Below are positions 44,397 to 55,353 of a stretch of 64,000 bases of DNA, piece by piece. Both the position numbers and the translations under genes were made by a program. Below the pieces are notes generated by a model. It was given only the letters and a program-made list of their open reading frames with translations, did not search any database and was not told the origin of the DNA. Source of the DNA: Prorocentrum cordatum (lineage: Eukaryota > Sar > Dinophyceae > Prorocentrales > Prorocentraceae); NCBI GenBank assembly GCA_963575745.1, contig CAUYUJ010015034.1, positions 52,072-116,071 on the forward strand, written 5' to 3'. Within the stretch, counting starts at the first letter, position 1; each line of letters begins with the position of its first letter.

Positions 44397-47300
44397 CTGG
44401 TAGCGGAGCTGAATCAGTCCGCGGTGCGAGGATTTCATACAGAGTGGCCGTGCAGACATATATGCTGGCGCTCACTTACAGCCTCGCGGTGCTTAACCAG
44501 TGCGCTCAACAGATCACGGTGATCGACAAGACGCTCAAGATCATTACCTACGACAGCTTGGACGAGGATCGTTGCATCAACGGCATCCCGGGCGAGCAGC
44601 AGAACTACAGCAGCAACGATCAAGACAGCTACTACATCGGTGACAAGCTCAGTAGCATCACAGTCATCAAGATGACGTCCAGGCAGCAGCAGCAGTTCAA
44701 TGACGGCCCCCTCTTCGTTGACAAGGAGGGCGTGGTACACTGCAACGGAGACCCATCCTACGGCGAGGAGTTTGAGGAGCGTGCAATACTCGGCTACCAC
44801 GCGAGCGAGGAGAATATTAAGATGCTCTACGCGATCAAGCTCAAGAATTCTCTAAATGGACGAGCGTGGACACTTACACGTAAGAAGGCTGAGATCAGTA
44901 CGCAGGCAGTGTTGGAAGAAGCAGGTAATGACCCACTTGCTGCAGTCAAACTGGTGGTAACTACAGTACGACAGGCGTGCGAGAGGATCGCACCACTACA
45001 GAAGCAGCAAGCGTTCGAGGAATATTTCTTCAGAGGTTTTCGCAATAGAACGGAGTCTGTGCAGGACTACATACCAAGGCGAGAGACTGAGTACGAGCGG
45101 CTCAAGTCACTTTCAACGAATACGACAGTCAGCGAGGACCTACGGACATACTTTTTACTGAAGCTAGCAAACATCAGCATGCAAGAGCACAAGGCAATCC
45201 TTGGCCAATGCAACAACGAGTACATCTGGGACGACGTAACGGCAGCCATGCTGATACAGCTGGACAGCACAGGCCGAGATGATCGTGGACATGGACGCTA
45301 TGGAGCCTACCCAGTGGACTACGACGACGAAGAAGAAGAGGCTCTACTCGGAGACGAATGTGCACCGTGCGACGAGGACGTTTTCCTGAGTGATGCGGAC
45401 TACGACGCACTTGCAGCGGACATCGATGAGTTCGAGGGGGTGATTGACGACGTGGACCCGGGAGAGATCAGCCAGGAGGAGTGCGACACCCTGGCGACGG
45501 AGGCTCAACGTCTTGGCTGGAAAAATGGACGGCGCAACCACAAGCCCAACTACAAGCAGGCCCGGGAGCGGCTTGCTCAGAGCAAGTCGAATAGAGGCTG
45601 GGAAGCCAACATCAACAAGCAAGGTTCCATAAAGATGGACAGCAAGGAAGCCGATGATAAGCTGAAGCAGATCAAGGCGCGTACGAAGTGCAACGCGTGC
45701 CACAAGAAGGGTCACTGGAAGGGTGACCCCGAGTGCGAGAAGACGAGGTCACCAATGAGTGGATCCAGTACGTTACAACGTGGAGGACGAGGAGGCGGAC
45801 GTGGAGGACGAGGCTTTCACGGACGACCTGGAAGTTTTCTACGACGAGCTGGATTCGCAATGGCGACCGCGGTCAAGCTGCTGATGGCGGACAGCTCGAT
45901 GGACACGACCGCCATTCAGATTGTCAGCGACCAGCTGGCAAGCATAGACGTGGCGATGGAGGAGATCACGAGTCAGACGAAGGTGAGGATCGACACCGAA
46001 GAGCAGATCGTGAACCCCTACGCGGTATCAGCAGCAGGAGACCAGCCGAACTTCCAAGAGAGGATCGACCAGGCACACGAACTACACCCAGTACCTGAAG
46101 AGCATCAAGCACAAGAACCTGACGAACCCCTGAGCACTCCAGTGAGCTCGGAGGAGAGATCGTGGACAAGCAGACCGACACCAGGGTCGTGGTCGACAGG
46201 AAGGACGGAGCCCAGCAGACCAAGCACAGACTACCTGGAGGAAGACAACACAGCGGCCGACCTACAGAAGATACGAGATCGTGCTGAGCAGATCGCAGCG
46301 CTGTGGGTCAGCTGCGAGAACATGGAAGCGGCCTTTAGGGACTACATGGATTTCTGTTTGGACTGGGCCCTACATCGTTTCCAGCAGCTCATGCACATCA
46401 CCATGGAGATGGCACCGAACGGTCTCAGGAATATGGCCTACGATCTCTGCCAAGCAACCTGGGACAAGACCTCGGAGCTCCGTGACATCGTGAGGAGTAC
46501 CTGCGAGCGCCTACCGATTGGAGTACGACCGACATGGTTGTGTACGCAACGCCGAGCTGGAACCAACTACGTCCCAGAGGGCGACCGCACACCAACACCA
46601 GGGCGGCAGCAACCGTGCGAGGAGCTGGAAGAAATCGAAGCCTACGCAGTACGAAAAGGACCTAGTCCAGATGGACATGCTGTACTGGACACTGCGTGCC
46701 TACGTGGATGTGGAGGTTCAATATCACTGGACGGCTACACAGAGGACGGCAGAGTCACCACGCGGATGAGAGGATCATCCATGCGCTTCCGAGGCGAGAA
46801 TGATAGCGCCCCGGTTATGGCAGAAGGAGAACAAGAGGTGACGGCTGGACTTGCTGGAGCTGACGTGAACCTACGCTTCCAGAGGTTGCCGAAGTCAAAG
46901 ACGCCGATACTGCTGAGCATCCACCAGCTGGAGGAGCTCGACACAGTGATATACATCAAGGATCGGAAGGCGGACTTCAAGGCGATCAACAAGTACGGAG
47001 TGCCTCTCAACAAGACGGAGAAGGGACACCTGACGATCTCGCTCAAGGAGTGGCCGAAGAAGGAGACGACAAAGATCGAGCCATCAGTCACGTCCGACGA
47101 GATCGACATCTGGAATGCGGAGGTCCAGGAGATCGATGAGGGCATCCTACGGCGGAAGCAGAGGAAGCAGATCGAGACGTGGGAGAAAGAGATTCAGGAC
47201 AAGCTGGACCAGTGCCAGCAGATCGTGGACACGCTGAAGGCGGACCCGGAGGAGAAGCGGCCCATCATCTGCGAGCTCTATGCAGGTGGCATGGCAGCCA

Positions 47301-47596
47301 CATCAGAAGCTCAGCAGCGGCGGCATCCAGTGACGAGGCCGAGGGACATCCTGATCGGGGACGACCTGCTGGACGCGAAGTCGCAGAAGACCGTCCTGAA
47401 GCAGCTGAACGAGGATGACCCCTACATGACCATTGTGGGTTTCCCCTGCGACCCGTTCACGAACATATCCCACATGTTCCCGAAGGACACGAAGATGCGT
47501 AAGCTGGCGATCGGCATGAAGCACCTGCAGTTCGTCAAGCAGATCTGGCTCAACTGCAAGCGCCGAGGAGCTCATTTGCTACTGGAAAACCACTGA
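44351..47596 (+). CDS. gag-pro: Copia gag-protease-methyltransferase-like polyprotein
   Basis: 1,081 codons. The first ATG (44351) lies inside the LTR; 44462 or 44675 are likelier starts. The gag region includes a helical segment (RQACERIAPLQKQQAFEEYF, FRGFRNRTESVQDYIPRRET), an acidic stretch, a zinc knuckle CNACHKKGHWKGDPEC at about residues 447-462 (CX2CX4HX6C, a longer last gap than usual) and an RG-rich patch (GGRGGGRGGRGFHGR). The protease is marked by HAVLDTACLRGCGG with Asp at about residue 780 and a DTA triad in place of DTG. Residues about 973-1081 form a methyltransferase-like module (ICELYAGGMAATSEAQQRR, TIVGFPCDPFTN, HLLLEN). The frame ends at that ENP-like motif. The protein continues one frame back (PLTSRAWQLMPWLGSEF), so a single -1 shift separates it from the integrase part. 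Confidence 0.8.
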   Translation: MHQEVVGGEIWINIYTGSGAESVRGARISYRVAVQTYMLALTYSLAVLNQCAQQITVIDKTLKIITYDSLDEDRCINGIPGEQQNYSSNDQDSYYIGDKLSSITVIKMTSRQQQQFNDGPLFVDKEGVVHCNGDPSYGEEFEERAILGYHASEENIKMLYAIKLKNSLNGRAWTLTRKKAEISTQAVLEEAGNDPLAAVKLVVTTVRQACERIAPLQKQQAFEEYFFRGFRNRTESVQDYIPRRETEYERLKSLSTNTTVSEDLRTYFLLKLANISMQEHKAILGQCNNEYIWDDVTAAMLIQLDSTGRDDRGHGRYGAYPVDYDDEEEEALLGDECAPCDEDVFLSDADYDALAADIDEFEGVIDDVDPGEISQEECDTLATEAQRLGWKNGRRNHKPNYKQARERLAQSKSNRGWEANINKQGSIKMDSKEADDKLKQIKARTKCNACHKKGHWKGDPECEKTRSPMSGSSTLQRGGRGGGRGGRGFHGRPGSFLRRAGFAMATAVKLLMADSSMDTTAIQIVSDQLASIDVAMEEITSQTKVRIDTEEQIVNPYAVSAAGDQPNFQERIDQAHELHPVPEEHQAQEPDEPLSTPVSSEERSWTSRPTPGSWSTGRTEPSRPSTDYLEEDNTAADLQKIRDRAEQIAALWVSCENMEAAFRDYMDFCLDWALHRFQQLMHITMEMAPNGLRNMAYDLCQATWDKTSELRDIVRSTCERLPIGVRPTWLCTQRRAGTNYVPEGDRTPTPGRQQPCEELEEIEAYAVRKGPSPDGHAVLDTACLRGCGGSISLDGYTEDGRVTTRMRGSSMRFRGENDSAPVMAEGEQEVTAGLAGADVNLRFQRLPKSKTPILLSIHQLEELDTVIYIKDRKADFKAINKYGVPLNKTEKGHLTISLKEWPKKETTKIEPSVTSDEIDIWNAEVQEIDEGILRRKQRKQIETWEKEIQDKLDQCQQIVDTLKADPEEKRPIICELYAGGMAATSEAQQRRHPVTRPRDILIGDDLLDAKSQKTVLKQLNEDDPYMTIVGFPCDPFTNISHMFPKDTKMRKLAIGMKHLQFVKQIWLNCKRRGAHLLLENH

Positions 47597-49839
47597 CGTC
47601 AAGAGCCTGGCAGCTTATGCCATGGCTGGGCTCAGAGTTCGTGAGCGCGATGATGCACCAGTGCGCCGAGGGCAGCAACCTGGTGGACTTCATGGGCGAT
47701 CCAGTCAAGAAGCCGACGAGGTTCCTGACGACGGCCATCATGCTCGGCAAGAAGCTCAACAGCATCAGGTGTGACGAGCAGCACGTACACACAAGCGTGA
47801 TCAACAGGCCGAAGGGAACAGCATCAAGCCTTGGGAACTGGACCAAGGAGCTGGCCAAGACGATCTTGGACGGCGTCGAAGATCAACGGGACCTCGAGAA
47901 GCAGCATGGTGGCTACGCCCGGTACGCCAACAACTTCGACGACATCGACTGTGACGAGTTCGAGGCCAACCCTGCGGAGACGGAGGCGCCGATGCACGCT
48001 AGCGCGGCGGCGATCTTCAGCAAGCATGGCGAGAACATCGAGATGGCGGAATGGACGGCGGTACCACCACTCATGCGAGCAGCTATCAAGAAGATACACG
48101 AGAGCCATTCACATGGACCCTACAAGGAGTCACTGGTACGGTATCTACAGCATGGTGAAGCTAGCCGACGAGCGGTACAAGCAGCACGCCTCTTCAGATG
48201 CACGACATGTGAAGAGCAGGCTCGGACGGCAGCGATACCTACGGCAGCTCAGCCTAAGGTTAAGGACTTTAACGAAACCATCAGCATGGACTTCATGATC
48301 ATACCCGACCTGGACAAGAACATGCACGTGGTGCTTGTTATCGTGGACGTGGCCTCGGACTTCACCGTGGCGATCTACACGTGTCCCGGATCGAGACCTA
48401 CGGCAGAGTTAGCGAAGAAGGCTTTCGAACTCGGATGGCTTACCTGGGCCGGACCACCACACATCGTGGAGCAGGACCAGGACTCTACCTTTATGGGCGA
48501 GTTCGAGACGCTGTGCAACGACCTGGGCATTGTGATCAACAGTGCGGCTCCAGAGGCTCACTGGCAGATGGGCAAGGTCGAGAGGAAGATGCGCTACCTG
48601 AAGGAGATGGCGACGAGTGTCTTCAACGCTGGGGAAGTTCGTGGTCAAGATTCGGTTGCAGCAGCAGTACGTGGCATGGCCAACGCGTGCAATCAACTTG
48701 TCAGCACGGCAGGCTTCTCACCACAACAATGGGTACTTGGAGCTGGACACCGACTGCCTGCAAGTTTGGCGAATCCCGACAACGACCCAGCAGTGGTTTC
48801 ACGAGTGGCCGAGAATACGTCATTCTGGAACCGACTACACCTTCAACAGATCTGTTCGGAATCCTTTTTCAAGGCAGCAAACTCATCAGCATTGAGACGG
48901 ACAGTTCTGGCGATGACGAGGCCCCAGCCAGGGCCATTTCAGCAAGGTGATTTATTGATGTTTTGGCGATCTGATAACCTAAAGCGTAACCTGCATGCAC
49001 GATGGCATGGACCTGCCCGGTGCCTGGGCAAGGATGAGCACGGTTACTGGCTGATCCACAACAGGATCCCGATCCTAAGTTCACCCAGTCTCCTTCGAAG
49101 GGCGACTGAGCACGAGGTGACCACCATGCAGTTCACCGACCTGTTTTCAGACAGCGGACCTGCACGTGGACGAGCTGGTCAGCGTGGTTTTCTGGACCTT
49201 CGAGGTCAACAGTATAAGCCAGCACGAGATGATCAACAGCCAGACCAGCAGCCAGATCAACAGCCAGATCAGCAGCCAGATCAACATCAAGATCACCGAG
49301 ATCCAGGACATCAGCAGCATCCTGGACAGGGCGATGTTCCACCACAGCCAGCAGGCGGACAAGGTGATGCACCCTCGAGTGCACCGACGACGGCACCAGC
49401 AGCACCTGCTCAGGGCAACGTGGAGCTGACGAAGCCAGCGGACAGCAGGAAGCGACGATCGGAAGTGGTACACGATAACGACGTGATGCCAATGCGTCAG
49501 AGGCTGGACGACGAGTACGAGACAATACCAGCTGATCAAGATCAAGCGGAGGAAGATTTTCTGTTTTTACACGGCGAACAGGTGGGGGAGAAGGAGAAAG
49601 AGGAATCCGCTGCCCCTCGAGAGGGCTATCCTCACCGCGCATCCGGACGAAGCCGACAACAGACAGAATATAGAGGGCTAAAACCTGTAATAGCCCCGGG
49701 TTCGGGTAACATACGAAGCACAAGCACGAACAGCAGGGTTGTCCTGCGAACGTGGCCGAAAAATTGCCGCAAACTCGTGCAGAAGTGGGGAGGGAGGACG
49801 AGGAAGAGGAAGAGACAAAACAGTCCACAAAGCGAATGA
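47581..49839 (+). CDS. pol: Copia integrase part of pol, interrupted by insertion
   Basis: Open from 47581; the first ATG is 47617 and residue numbers start there. A zinc-binding HHCC-type region (KKIHESHSHGPYKESLVRYL, LFRCTTCEEQ) is at about residues 155-200. The catalytic core has Asp225 (ETISMDFMII), Asp287 or Asp289 (VEQDQDSTFMGEF) and Glu322 (HWQMGKVERKMR). Asp287 to Glu322 gives the usual spacing. A chromo-like or SH3-like tail (GDLLMFWRSDNLKRNLHARW) follows, then a run of DQQPDQQP repeats and a Gln/Pro/Ala linker. At codons DQAEE (49540-49554) the native protein ends; the last 95 codons belong to the inserted DNA. Translation must arrive by a -1 shift from the gag frame, or the frame is broken. 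Confidence 0.8.
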   Translation, partial: TGKPLTSRAWQLMPWLGSEFVSAMMHQCAEGSNLVDFMGDPVKKPTRFLTTAIMLGKKLNSIRCDEQHVHTSVINRPKGTASSLGNWTKELAKTILDGVEDQRDLEKQHGGYARYANNFDDIDCDEFEANPAETEAPMHASAAAIFSKHGENIEMAEWTAVPPLMRAAIKKIHESHSHGPYKESLVRYLQHGEASRRAVQAARLFRCTTCEEQARTAAIPTAAQPKVKDFNETISMDFMIIPDLDKNMHVVLVIVDVASDFTVAIYTCPGSRPTAELAKKAFELGWLTWAGPPHIVEQDQDSTFMGEFETLCNDLGIVINSAAPEAHWQMGKVERKMRYLKEMATSVFNAGEVRGQDSVAAAVRGMANACNQLVSTAGFSPQQWVLGAGHRLPASLANPDNDPAVVSRVAENTSFWNRLHLQQICSESFFKAANSSALRRTVLAMTRPQPGPFQQGDLLMFWRSDNLKRNLHARWHGPARCLGKDEHGYWLIHNRIPILSSPSLLRRATEHEVTTMQFTDLFSDSGPARGRAGQRGFLDLRGQQYKPARDDQQPDQQPDQQPDQQPDQHQDHRDPGHQQHPGQGDVPPQPAGGQGDAPSSAPTTAPAAPAQGNVELTKPADSRKRRSEVVHDNDVMPMRQRLDDEYETIPADQDQAEEDFLFLHGEQVGEKEKEESAAPREGYPHRASGRSRQQTEYRGLKPVIAPGSGNIRSTSTNSRVVLRTWPKNCRKLVQKWGGRTRKRKRQNSPQSE

Positions 49840-50419
49840 TATGAATCCCTTTTGAAACGTATCGGCCCCACGGCTCCACATAATTTGTGTTATAACCCCT
49901 ACTAGTTGGCCCAAACGGCCAGGCTAATAAATCCAACACAACATTATGCAATAAAGAATTGAAGGGGGAGGAGGCGGAGGAAGGGGAGAGCAAGAGCAAG
50001 CAACGAGGAGGAAGGGACCACGGAGACAGTGCCGCAGCGCAGAAAGGAAACGCAAGGCGAACGTTTTGTATATTCACTAAAGGTCACGGCGCCCATCGCC
50101 GGACCAGACCGCCGAAGGGCAGCGACCGCCCAAGCCAGTTTGCGGCACCCAAAAAGCGCGGCGCGCTGGGTCGAGCGGGCGAGCCGGCTGGCCTACCAGA
50201 TGCAAAAGGCGTTGAAAGCCAATTGGCGGAGCCCGTGCACAGGAGGAGGGGAGGGGAGGAGCACTATACCAGTTAAAACACCGTCTGGAGGCTATACAAA
50301 CAGGAAGGCAGTCAGAATTCAGAACACGAACACGTGCACCTGGAGTCGGCACCCAGAGTAAACCAATCGCACCACCCTGCGGTCAAGAATTTCGCTGCTG
50401 CGATGGTGTGACAGGGCTG

Positions 50420-51405
50420 ACGCTGAAGTCGGTGCTGGGGTCGTACCGGGAGTCGGCGCCGGAGTCGATGCTGGCGTCGTTGCCGCTGGCATCGGTGTCA
50501 GGGTCGGTGTCAGCGTCGATACTGTTGGCATCGATGCTGAAGTCGGTTCTGGTGCTGCTCAGCTGGACGTGTTCACGGTGGAGCTGCTGGTCTGGGTTGT
50601 GGTGCTGTCCATGCTGGATGTGGGGCAGGGGTCGGCGATGGTGCAGGCGTCGGTGCTGTTGTGGGCGCTGGCGTCGGCGCCCGCGTAGGCGCAAGCGCTG
50701 GGGCTGCTGGTGTAGTCGCTGGTGTCGGTGCCGGCGTAGGAGCAGGAGCCGGCGCTGGCGTCGGTGCTGGTGTAGGCGCTGGCGTTGATTCTGTCGGCGA
50801 CACTGCGCGTGTCGCACGACACTGCGCGTGGCGCCAGCCCTCCTGGAGGCCAGACGCGTCTGGTCGTGTCGCTCAACGTCGTCCTTCACTCACCGGATCG
50901 TCGTATCCCCGAGGCTGCTGGCCGTCGTGGTCGTGCAGCTGGTACCCGAGCCAGTCGTCGAGCTCGTGGTGGCTGTCGTAGCCCTGAAGCTGTTGATCGT
51001 CCACTCGCCGGAGTCGTGGTCCACCGGCGTTGGTGCTGGCGACAGCGTAGGCGCTGGCGTTGGTGCCGGCGCAGGCGCAAGCATTGACGCTGGCGTCGGC
51101 GATGGCGTAGGCCCCGTCGTTGGTGCTGGCGTCGGTGCTGGCGCTGGTGCTGGTGTAGGTGATGGCGTTGGTGATGGCGCAGGCGCCTGCGTTCGTGCAT
51201 GCGTCAGTACTGGCGTTGGTGCTGGTGTAGGCGCTAGCGTTTGTGTCGGCGTAGGCGCAGGCGATGATGCTGGCGTCAATGCTGGCGTCGGCGCGGGCGT
51301 AGGCGATGGCGTTGGTGTTGGCGTCTGTGTTGGCATCGGTAGCGCCCTCGCTGTTGCCGGCGTACGCGCCGGCGTTGGTGCTAGCGTCGGTGTTGACGTA
51401 ACCTC
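50420..51405. repeat. GGTGTCGGTGCTGGCGTAGGC minisatellite inside the insertion
   Basis: Units of 6-12 bases (GGCGTTGGTGCT, GTAGGCGCTGGC) over nearly 1 kb, with 180 bases of other sequence at 50810-50995. A short outlier of the same repeat occurs at 52222-52310. Open frames through it are translated repeat. Confidence 0.9.
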
Positions 51406-51591
51406 ATGCCCGTGAGAATAAACACTAGGGGATAATAAAGTTCGGGGTTCAGGGAGAGATAATAAAAGTAGCCCAGCAGACCTCAGCATAATCTCGAAGT
51501 AAGAGATGATCAAGAGGAGACCAAGCCGAGCACGTTTTGAGACATCCTTGGCGTTTAGTTTTCATAGAAATATCCTCAACAATGGCTTATC

Positions 51592-51975
51592 TCTCATGAA
51601 AATTGATTTTTTTAAGTGCTCGTGTAGGGTAGCTCATGTGCTTCAATTTCCATGGATAATCAACCCCAGAGATAAAAAAGTTCAGGCGAGCGTGGGGACA
51701 GAGAGAAATATAAAAGAAGAAGAATACAGTAGAAGAATAATAAGAAAGAAGAAGAAGAGGAGAATAAGAAGATGACGAAGAAAGGAAAAATCCAAAGTTC
51801 CAAATCTATCAATTTTAATTTACAAACGCTTTATGAAAATTGATTGTTTTAAGTGCTCGTGTAGTGTGCTTCATTTTCCATGGATAATCAACCCCAGGGA
51901 TAAAAAAGTTCAGGCGAGCGTGAGGACAGATAGAAATATAAAAGAAGAAGAGGACAGTAGAAGAATAATAAGAAC
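51592..51975. repeat. Tandem duplication inside the insertion
   Basis: 51592-51760 (TGAAAATTGATTTTTTTAAG, TTCCATGGATAATCAACCCC, TAAAAAAGTTCAGGCGAGCG) is repeated at 51829-51975, separated by an AG-rich linker. AT-rich; no coding. Confidence 0.85.
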
Positions 51976-52607
51976 ATTGCTCGTTTCATTTGAGTCTGCC
52001 TCCCAAAATTATTGGTTTCGCTTGACACATCCTGAAAAAGTGTGATCGCTTCGATTGATGTTGCTATATCAACATCGCTTGATGTTGCTATCTCAACATA
52101 GCGTTTCGAGGTGATAATGAAGTTCGGCCTCAGCGCTCGCCGCCCAATTTGAATTTTGTATAGGGCGACGATAATCAACTCTAAACACTGAAAGGGGGGG
52201 GGGTCCCTTTATTATCATCGGCATGCGGTAGGCGTTGGAGCAGGCGCTGGCGTTGGTGGCCGAGTAAGGCGCAGCTTTGAGCTGGCGTCGGCGCCGGCGA
52301 CGGTGCTGCGCTCATGATTGAGCAGCCTTTCCTGAAACCAGGAAGCCACTCCCTGAGAAGGTTTCCAGACAATTTCGTGCCGCCACTCTTCCCTCACAAC
52401 CACAAGTAAAGATGAAGGAGACATCGAAACCCGGCCTCACTCTGGTACAACTCAAATGCTTCTGACCATAAGCCGCTGGTGAAAGTGGCCCCCCCAGTTT
52501 GTGAATTCAGGTGGCCACCCGCGTGTGAATTCAAGTGGCGCTCTATGTCGGCGTTGGGGCCAGCGTCTATGCTGGCGCCGCGCTGTGAGGCGACCGGCGC
52601 TGTTTGA

Positions 52608-55353
52608 GATCAAGCGGAGGAAAACCTTCGAGCACGACTTGTTCGAGCGCACCAAGCTTGGGACACCATCTTGGGAGCAGTGGCAGCCAGCAGCCAGGGC
52701 AAGACCGACCTGAGGCAGCTGGATAACGTCAGGAACGCCCCTCTTCTACCTGACCCGACACCTGGGTACCAGATCGAGAGGCGGCGGCTTTTCAACTTGA
52801 ACACGCGCGACCTGGTTCAAGATATCTCGAGAGTGGACTGGACAGCCAATCCTCAGATCATCGACGATGTGGCATCGCAAGACCCCATCACGATCATCGA
52901 GGAGATCACTCTGGGAAAGGAAGAGGAAGCTGGAGATGGACCAGGAGGTGGCCAACAGCCTGCAGCAGTCCCGCAGCAGCCTACCAACACCGACGAGACC
53001 ATGGAAGAACCTAAGGAGGTGAAGCGCGGAGGCAAGAAGCACACCAAGAAGGACCTGAAGCTCAAGCAGACCAAGCGGGACGACGCTCAGGACGATCGAG
53101 CTCAGCTTCGAGTACCTGCCAGGAACCAGAGGCACATGGAGGAGCGCCAGAAGGCGGAGGAGACAGCAGCAGCACCGGCAGAGGTACCGCAGGATCAGCC
53201 GGCTACATCATCGTCAAGTACGCGACAGCCTGCGCAGGGCAAGCGCCAGGAGCACCCAGTGACGTTCATGGAGTTTTTGCTGGACGATGTGCCGATCAGC
53301 ATCAAACGAGCCCGGGCACAAACTGGGCCAGTCAAGCAGCTGGCAGAAACACCGCTACTCGTCGAGGCGTTCGTGGCCGAGCGGATGCGCGGCCAACCGA
53401 CGAGAGCCAATAAGCATCAAGAGATAAACTTAAAGACGCTGGGCGACGACAAGCTCAAGTGGAAGAAGATGCAGCAGGCGGTGGAGAAGGAGTGGAACAC
53501 GCGGTGCAAGTACCATGCAGCAACCCACATATCAGGAGCAGCAGCCGACAAGGTCGACCCAGATAAGATCCTGAGCTCCAAGGTGGTCTGGACCGATAAG
53601 GACCCCACGACCTTCGAGCCGAAGGCCAGGATCTGTGGGAGAGGCTACGAGGAGGAGTTCGACGACAAGCTACGACGGGACTCACCTACAGTCTCAGCAC
53701 AGATGACGTTACTCCTGCGCAGCATTGTATCAAGCCTCAACTTGGACCTAGTCATCGCAGATGTGAAGGGAGCCTTTTCTGCAAGGAAAAGCCATCACAC
53801 GCGAGCTCTACTTCCGTATCCCGACGAACCTCGGGAAGTGCAACATCCCGGGAGTAAAGGCAGGCGACCTGCTGAAGTTAAACAAGAGCATCTACAGGAC
53901 CAACGATGCAGCTCATGCGTGGTATGTGGCACTACGCGAGACGCTCGTGAAGCTTGGATGGGAAGGCCTGAGCTTCGAGCCCGCGACCTTCATCAAGCGC
54001 AATGCGAAGGGCACGATCATCGGGATCATGTGCCTGCACGTGGACGACTTCCTCATGGGCATTAGGCAGGGCGGCCTGGAGGGCGCCGAGATCATGAAGG
54101 ACCTGCAGAAGGAGATCGACTTTGGCGAGGTCAAGTACGCAAGGAAGGAGCAGGCGACGTTCTGTGGCCGGGCCTGCAAGCAGGACAGGGGCGGCAGCAT
54201 CAACGTCACCATGGAGGCCTACGTGAAGTCGATGCAGACTGTACGTATCTCCAGAGAGCGCAGCAAGGCACCAGACAGCGCCTTGACCCATGCAGAGCAT
54301 CGTGGACTACGAATGGTAGTTGGACAACTGCAATGGGCTGCGCGAGTGATATGCTTCGAGGAAGCCTTCGAGGCATCCCGACTGGCATCTACGCTGGGAG
54401 CTCCGACGGTGAAGGACCTACAGGACGGCAGCGCGACCATCAGGCGGATTCAGAAACGGAACGACTTGCTGATCAGGTTCTCAGCAGGCCTGAATCTGTG
54501 GGAGGCCATGGTGACCAATGTCACCGACAGTGCTTTCGACAATCTGCCGAAGCACAGATCACAACGCGGACACTTCATCATGCTGGGCGACCAGAAGATC
54601 AACGAGGACCACAGTAACAAGTACAAGGTACACTGCATTGGGTGGCAGTCTTCCAAGATTCAACGAGTGGTGCGATCTACTCTATCTGCGGAGGCCTACT
54701 CATGTGCGGATTCAGTGGACATGCTGATATGGACGAGGTCGACCCTGGCGAAGATCCTGTACCCGGAGATGGACATGACCGAGATTGTGCACGACACCTG
54801 CCCGGTGAAATACATAACGGTGACCGACTGCAAGAGCCTATACGACACGATCACAAAGGAGAAGATCTCAATGACGGACAGGAGGCTTTCTTTGGAAGCG
54901 GCTATATTGCGGCAGTCACTCAAAGAGGTCAGCATCAAGTGGGTCAAGAGTGAGCAGATGCTAGCGGACTGTTTGACAAAAGTACTTCCAGGAAGCTACG
55001 CGAGGAAGATAGTTACATCAAATATGTGGACTCTTGGGCCTGATGACAGGGCACCATCAATACGCGGACGAAGGCTTGTTGGACCAGAGAAGGTGGCAGC
55101 TAACAAGGAGGTGGACGAGCTCAACGCGAAGATGGCCAAGTACGTCAAGCAGGAGCTGTACGATGATACCGGGAAGGACGACGAGGAGATCTCTACGTGG
55201 CCGGTGGAGACGCACAACTACGTGGACGAGTGCTTCTACGACGACAAGGACGAGGTTCAACGAGAACTACGTCGAGGCATTCTACACGGAAGAGCTAACG
55301 GACAACTACCCGATGGAGAGGAGTGGCGCGCAGAGAACCATCCAGATACCTGA
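52608..55353 (+). CDS. pol: Copia reverse transcriptase and RNase H, one frameshift
   Basis: The frame opens at the right copy of the target duplication. About 250 residues of charged linker precede the RT: DPTTFEPKARICGRGYEEEF, SPTVSAQMTLLLRSIVSSLN and LVIADVKGAF with the first catalytic Asp (53760-53762). At a TTTT run (about 53777-53780) one extra T moves the continuing protein to the next frame: LQGKAITRELYFRIPTNLGK, DAAHAWYVALRETLVKLGWE, then the second catalytic motif LHVDDFLMGI (54037-54048). RNase H follows: QRVVRSTLSAEAYSCADSVD, VTDCKSLYDTITKEKISMTD and IKWVKSEQMLADCLTKVLPG. The end overlaps the next ORF. A sequencing or assembly error in the T run is possible, since both halves are long and clean. 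Confidence 0.8.

Larger units (their letters stand above)
49555..52607. mobile_element. 3,053-base insertion in pol, 15-base target duplication
   Basis: GATCAAGCGGAGGAA occurs at 49540-49554 and 52608-52622. In the upstream integrase frame and in the downstream RT frame both copies read DQAEE, and a TGA stop lies directly before the right copy. That is what a precise insertion with target duplication produces. The insert carries no recognisable protein. A 15-base duplication suits target-primed (LINE or SINE) integration. The left end read on the minus strand is A-rich (TAAAAACAGAAAATC), so it may be a minus-strand retroposon. Confidence 0.8.

Noticed and set aside
49840-52607. Spacer in pol as a native untranslated region or intron
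   Set aside because: The 15-base in-frame duplication at both ends explains it better as an insertion.
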